From Hordeum vulgare subsp. vulgare (lineage: Eukaryota; Streptophyta; Magnoliopsida; Poales; Poaceae), in NCBI RefSeq assembly GCF_904849725.1, contig NC_058522.1:227515084-227579083 (forward strand): a DNA stretch of 64,000 nucleotides, read 5' to 3'. Position numbers and translations under genes: made by a program. Of the stretch, positions 58,601 to 64,000 are shown in pieces. The notes beneath the pieces are model-generated. The model saw only the letters and a program-made list of their open reading frames with translations, did no database searches and was not told where the DNA came from. Each line of letters opens with the position of its first letter. Position 1 is the first letter of the stretch.

Positions 58601-61600
58601 AAATACTCGATCTAATGTTATAAAATCTTAGCTAATACTTGTAACCCATCCAACATTTTTATTTTCAGATTCTCACACTTATCTTGATACTTTTATGAGT
58701 AGCCATTAAAGTTATCTATGAACAACATATGTCTCCAAGTAGTCCATATCCACGGATGTGGCTATTCGACTAGATCATAACCCTGCAGGGGTGTACTTCT
58801 TCACACACGCTCTCGCCACTTATCGCCATGTGCACGTCATGCACCTCGGCAACCTTCAAGCGGAAGCCCAGCGAGGGAGTCGGCCACGACCGTTAAGCAC
58901 ACTAATACCTAGTCCAGGTTTATCGCCTATTTGAGAGCGAACCCGCACGGAAGTCCGACCGAGGTTTCCGCTACGACCCCAAATGATGTGCGTAGGGTTC
59001 CTAAGCCCACCATCCGGGTGCCACTTGGTACACCGTGCCATTGCCTACTGCATCATAGCCCACCTCTATGGTCAGCACTATGCACGGCCTCCAGCATGAC
59101 TATAAACACCAGAAACGACTTGCAACTCCTGGACTGAGTACTAGGCGATTAATAAGTCGAGCGGGGTCATATTTTAGGGCCCAGTATGTGGTAGTAACTA
59201 GTCTTGGATTACATACACGGAACTCAGTTCCTAAGGACGGTTCCAATGAAACAACCCGCCATGTACTCCTACATAGCCTTTCATTGGTACCTTTACGAAA
59301 TCAGGTTCCACACTTATTCTTTATTACTAGAACACATTCATCCATTCATGTTCATCACCCAGATGAAACAGACCTGACACAACTCTAGTCATAGCAAGCA
59401 TAGCAGGATAAGACACATCATGGTTCAAGCAACTACCAGGTATGCTAGGTTGCAAGGTTTGGGTATTTACTATGACAATGACAGGTCATGCAAAGGAATA
59501 GGTTCAGCTACCGAAGTAAATCATTTGAAATATTTTGTCCTAATGCAATAAGTGAGAGCAGGAGCAGGAACATGGGTTTATATCGGGATGATAAAAAATG
59601 GTGCTTGCCTTGTTGCTGAGCGAAAAGATTAAATCCTTTAGTCGGATATTCAGACGTATCCGGAGGGACAGAGCCTACCGAAATAATAACGACAATCAAT
59701 ATCATTCAAATGCAACAATATGATGCATGATCAGGCATGAAATGAAATGTAGTATGGTTTAATGTGACTAACAACACCATAGAGTGATCCTGATTTGAAT
59801 TCAAAATTCAATTATTAATTGAAATAAGATATTTATCAAATTCATTTAATTGATTTGACATGATGCTGTTTATAACTTTGTTTGTCATGCATGAAAATAG
59901 CACCATTGTGTTCATTGAATTTTTCTAATCATTTTACATATATTATTTGTTAGATTTGGTGTTATATTTAATTTTCTATGATTTTTCAAAGTTTTGAACT
60001 TATTCTGGAATTGTTTTAAATCAGAAATAGAATTATTGCATTAGCATGACATCAGCAGGTCAATCTGGTCGTTGAAAGTCAAACCTGACCAGTGGGACCC
60101 ACTCGTGAGTGACTCTGGTTAGTTTTTAGTTAAATTTTAGGTTAACTAGCTAATTAGCAATGGCTGTCCCGTTTCTCAGTGACTGATTAGCAATTAAAAA
60201 TAAATAATTAATATTTTAGTTAACCTAACTTAATTATCCAGGGCTGGCCCCACTTGTCATAGACTCTGGGGAGTCAACCTACCGGCGATGGGGGTCAAAC
60301 CCACCGGCGACGAGCCGCCGGTGGCTCCAGGGACGGCGGAGGGCATCGGAAATGCTCCTCCGGTGACCAAACAAGCGGCGAAAGGCACCAGAGGAACGAC
60401 CCTTTGCCCGTGAGTTCATTTTTGCAAGTCTTGGGGGTTGAAATGGCCGGAGTCGACGTCGGCGACGAGCCCGACGGCTGCCGGAGCTCGGACAACGTCG
60501 AGGTCATCGAAACAGAGCGCAAATGGGTCGAGGTTTGGCTCCTACAACACCTATGCAACATGCTAAAGCTACTGGTGGTCTTAGATGGATCAACCCATCA
60601 CCAGAGCCTCACCGGTGACGAGCTCCCGCGGCGGATCTCATCGGGCTTCGGTGGAATCGGGTGCTAGGGCTCGGGATCGACGGGGAAAAGAGGGGGAAAG
60701 CATCCGGGGCTCACGGGGATTGCAGAGGCGTCGAGAGTGGGCTGGGGGATGGCCTAGAGAGGGAGAACGACGACGGCGAACGTCGGCAATCCGAGGAAGA
60801 AGACGATGGTGTTGGGGCGTTGCAGGGCTCGGGGGCTTGATTCCTTCGGCGTAGACGACGAGTTCGACGAGGCGGAGACGATGGCGTGCTCGGGGAGGCT
60901 TGCTGTGGCCGGAGACGACGGCGTGCTCGAGCTCGAGCTCGGCTCCAATGGCGGCCGACAGGAGGGAGAGAAGAAGGGAGAATGGGGAGATGAGCACTGC
61001 GGGAATGGGTTGCGGGGGAGGTTATCTTCCTCGCCAGCACGACAGGACGGCCAGGCAGGCACCCAGGTGCGTTGCCTTGCCGGAGGAAGCGGTGGCCACC
61101 TCTTGGTGCCTACTGTCGAGGAGGAAGACGACAGAGAGGGTAATGGGCCTGGCCAAGGTGAGCGACAGATAGCACTTTTCTATTTTCTTTCCATTTCTGT
61201 TTTCTGTTTAACCTTTCTGACATTTGTTTTATTTTATTTCGGCTCCAAACTATTCCTATAATTAGTGAATATAATTATGGGGTGTTATTTGGAATATCTT
61301 CAAGTCCACATAATTATTCCAACATTTTATGATATTCTGAAATATTTAAAATCACATATTTGGGTGATTTCAGTGGCTTTTGTGGTTTAAATAAAATGCC
61401 AAATGTATTTAGAAAAAGAAATCCACCCCTGAAATATTGTTTCCAATATTTATCAAAAATGGTGGGCTTTTATGAAGGCCATTTTGGGTTCATTGAACTT
61501 TTACTTCATTGGAATTTAGTTGAATAAAGAGTTGCTAGGGTTTTCTTCAACTCCCTATGTCACTTTTAATGCAAGAATAAAACATGAGCACAATCTTGCT

Positions 61601-61791
61601 AATGAACAAAAAGGAATCTAGGGATGTGACATAAATTCTATTTTTCAAACAATCAAATTTGCAATGGAATTGTGTGGGGTTTGAACCGACGCGAATTTTA
61701 CAAAAGAATCACGGTGATGTGGCAACATTAGTGTGGGATCACTGTAGCTTGACCACAAGGGTTACTGTAGCCGAATCCGGGGGGTGTCACA
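58600..61791 (-). repeat. Chromovirus LTR copy B, truncated at its 3' end
   Basis: On the minus strand it begins TGTGACACCCCCCGG at 61791, next to the polypurine tract. It repeats the same zones as copy A: GC-rich 60260-61160, AT-rich 59780-60240, TGCTTGCCTTGTTGCT at 59611, CCCTGCAGGGGTGTAC near 58783. It stops near 58650, where copy A begins, so its last ~800 bp are absent. ORFs in the GC-rich zone have no domain. Confidence 0.65.
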
Positions 61792-61825
61792 ACTCTCCCC
61801 TACTAACAAGAATTCTCATCCCGAG
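61792..61825 (-). promoter_or_regulatory. Chromovirus polypurine tract region
   Basis: The minus strand reads CTCGGGATGAGAATTC, then TAGTAGGGGAGAGT, directly before the LTR start, as in the LARD at 30917-30952. Confidence 0.7.
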
Positions 61826-61827
61826 AA

Positions 61828-62418
61828 TTAAGGGGTAGAAGGAAAGAGTTCGGGGTATTCATCACGAAGATGATCCTCGCGTTCCCAAGTGGCTTCATCT
61901 TCAGAATGATTTGACCACTGCACTTTAAGGAACTTGGTGACTTTGCGACGAGTCTGACGTTCATCCTGGTCGAGAATGCGGACCGTATGCTCCTTATAAG
62001 AGAGGCCTCATTGCAACTCAAGCATATCATGATCCACTGCTTGAATAGGATCCTTGAAGCAGCGGCGGAGCTGAGACACATGGAAGACATCGTGAACCTG
62101 AGAAAGGTTCGTCGGCAGTTCCAATTGATAAGCTACTTTTCCATGCCTTTCAAGATCAGTGTAAGGACCAATATAGAGAGGAGCTAACTTGCCCTTGATC
62201 CCAAAACGGTGTGCGCCTCTCATTGGTGTGACACGAAGATAAGCCTTTTCGCCAGGTTGATAGACCATATCTTGATGATGACGGTCATACTGACTCTTCT
62301 GACGAGACCGAGCAGCCCTCAGATTCTCAAGAACAATGCGGATTTGATCTTCAGCGTGTTGGGTATCATCCGGACCGAAGAGTGATCGGTCCATTGAATG
62401 GTCGCTCGATAATTTCAT
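61828..62418 (-). pseudogene. Integrase C-terminus plus chromodomain, remnant
   Basis: The minus-strand frame starts after a break near 62400 with SLFGPDDTQHAEDQIRIVLE, then QKSQYDRHHQDMVYQPGEKA, YLRVTPMRGAHRFGIKGKLA and VHDVFHVSQLRRCFKDP, the integrase C-terminal domain of plant chromoviruses. A TGA near 62009 interrupts. The same frame continues with a chromodomain-like segment (TRRKVTKFLKVQWSNHSEDE, ATWEREDHLRDEYPELFPST) and stops at TAA 61828-61830. The rest of pol is missing upstream. In chromoviruses this domain steers integration toward heterochromatin. Confidence 0.85.
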
Positions 62419-64000
62419 ATGAAGCCAACTGTAAGGGATACCTTGGAGTCAAAGATGTCCAGGAGAGTCAGGTTTCAATCCTGTGGAACTTTGGGTTATG
62501 GGTCCACCATGTGGGCCGGGAGTAGGCAGAGGGGTGACATCTTGTACGGTATTGGTAGAAAGACATGTCAGAGGATAACCTGTCAGTTATGTTGGCAACA
62601 ACATCGGTACCAAGGGCGGGGAACGAATAGAACCATTTTCCTGCTCGTTGCAACGAGGCGGACCAATAGGCAAGGTTCTCGTCCACCGGCGGCTACCGGA
62701 ATGTTATCCGCAATAGTAACAGGATCTTACTGACAGAGTTGTATACCGATGTTATTACCTAAGCAGCGAATTAACACTACTTAGATGAGTTATGCCATAA
62801 GAAAAGTCAAACAAACCAATGGGAAGGAAAATGTGTTCACACACAAGTATTAGAGTATACCATTCCCGAGGAAAATATAGAGTGTGGTATACATGATAGG
62901 TCATCCAGTACATAACCATTTTGATAAAGAGGCAAGAAGAATCATGATGTTTACCCATACCATACAGTTTGTGATAATTGATCAGGAACAATTTACCATT
63001 GCGCTTCCAATGTTCCTGTGAAATTTGAAGTACCACATCCGTGCTTCGGGGTAGCATCGACATGGTCATTAGGTAAAGGTCGGACCAATAGGTACACAAA
63101 GAGGATCCATGAGGAACAACTTATGAAATAAGTCATATAGTTTCCGCATGGAAGAATGGTGAATCTTACATATGGAAGAATTTATAACAATAGGTCCTCC
63201 GGCCCGGTGTGCTAGACAAGACATCACCGTACCAGATTACATAAGACCAAAGTTATAATTATTGGAAAATGTTCCCACCATCATATCTGCCCGAGATTCA
63301 TATTTGATTGGTGTCAGAACACCTCAGACTCAAGATGCCTGAGAAGAAAAATGAAGATGCAAGATTCTCATGATATGAGCTACACAAGAAATTCTTGAAT
63401 CATGAGTTCGATTGTAAGACATATGAACACAATGTCAAGACATTCGTGCCCACATAGAATTCTTACGTCAAAATGCAATTGAGTTCTCATTTGAAAACCA
63501 TCATCGAGGATAACAAGGTTCCATGTGTAAGTCTGGATTAGCTCTTATGAAGGAACTTCTTTTCCCTTGATCAAATCAGTTAGTGGATTGGGGTGCTAAG
63601 AGAAATTATATGGAGTGAAGATAGGAAATCTTCAAAACATATAAAACCTCGGACATGTGTGAATGACTTGGGAAGATCCTAGAGGAAGCAAAACAAAACT
63701 TCCACATATTGACGGTGGCAAGAATGCACATAAATTTTGGGGAAACATTTCTGCTATCAAGCACATTCTTCATGAGCTAGGCACAAGGATAATGTTTTCA
63801 ACAGTTTCATCGCGGAACATGGAGAAGTTGAGGGTGTGGCTGATGGGCTCAACAAGAACCCCTCAAGATTTTGACAGGGATGAATTTCCAAAATTTATAA
63901 TATCATGGAGATATCATTTGTCAAGTCAAATGGTATAATGTCGTATGCTCGAGGGAACAACAACAATTAGACACTGGTTGAATGGTGCGCTTGGAAATAT
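62419..64000 (-). other. Internal region without recognised coding sequence
   Basis: Expected position of integrase and RT of the minus-strand chromovirus, but I see no such motifs on either strand. The integrase frame ends abruptly near 62418. Short open frames (for example 62755-63099 minus, 63663-63938 plus) resemble nothing I know. This is either non-coding internal sequence, as in a LARD-type derivative, or another insertion. Confidence 0.4.

Larger units (their letters stand above)
50244..64000 (-). mobile_element. Ty3/gypsy chromovirus derivative with long LTR, minus strand
   Basis: The minus-strand order is internal domain (64000 to 61792), then an LTR region that starts TGTGACACCCCCCGG at 61791 and ends ...GGGCGACACA at 50244. 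The LTR end abuts the Harbinger Myb ORF; the preceding GTGCA (50239-50243) should be the target duplication, with its mate outside the window. The LTR region is a composite of two overlapping copies and contains a nested solo LTR (51200-55641). The internal domain retains an integrase tail with chromodomain. Lineage (Tekay-like) is inferred from that chromodomain and the polypurine context. Confidence 0.75.

Noticed and set aside
60638..61261. Several overlapping ORFs of 100-150 codons
   Set aside because: GC-rich zone of LTR copy B; open in many frames, no motif.

Overview
The window looks like intergenic chromatin from a large Triticeae grass genome (wheat, Aegilops or barley group). It is mostly nested LTR retrotransposons. 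The other markers are three Stowaway MITEs of the CTCCCTCCGT type inside introns, an element with about 4.5 kb LTRs and no coding domain (the LARD/Sukkula type described from Triticeae), and a PIF/Harbinger transposon. I recognise one apparently intact host gene, a six-exon gene at 41649-46217 encoding 332 residues with no name I can assign. I found no rRNA, no functional tRNA, no CRISPR and no prokaryotic feature.

Layout. 1-5039: the 3' part of an LTR element with a decayed gag-like ORF. It appears to be inserted in a minus-strand 4.5-kb-type LTR whose remainder is 5040-9064. 9065-11245 and 38180-39120 are the two sides of a non-coding host sequence carrying a short-period repeat. 11246-38174 is a complete Ty3/gypsy Tat-lineage element with 577-bp LTRs and target duplication GACAC. 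Its gag-pol (PR-RT-RNaseH-second RNaseH-INT) is riddled with stops. It also carries a spliced antisense gene with a coiled coil, a tandem array of ten 143-bp units, and two later guests: a solo LTR (17369-19176, duplication AGTAT) and a complete LARD (23330-35470, duplication AATCC).

39121-40636 is a minus-strand solo LTR (duplication CCACC) of the same family as the element at 1-5039. Then come a decayed non-LTR RNase H tail, the host gene, and a PIF/Harbinger element (from 46551) with a DDE transposase and a Myb-like ORF, both broken. That element is cut at 50244 by a minus-strand chromovirus. Its LTR region (50244-61791) is a composite of two overlapping LTR copies and hosts a 4.44-kb LARD-type solo LTR (51200-55641, duplication CCGCC) containing three regularly spaced tRNA-like modules and a fresh 135-bp duplication. 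The chromovirus keeps only an integrase tail and chromodomain (61828-62418).

There is no working gene system beyond the single host gene. The interest lies in insertion order, antisense and tRNA-like sequences inside retrotransposons, and the likely dependence of the LARD on the chromovirus. Boundaries with TG/CA ends and matching duplications were read directly. Lineage names rest on recognised protein motifs. Percent identities were not computed.
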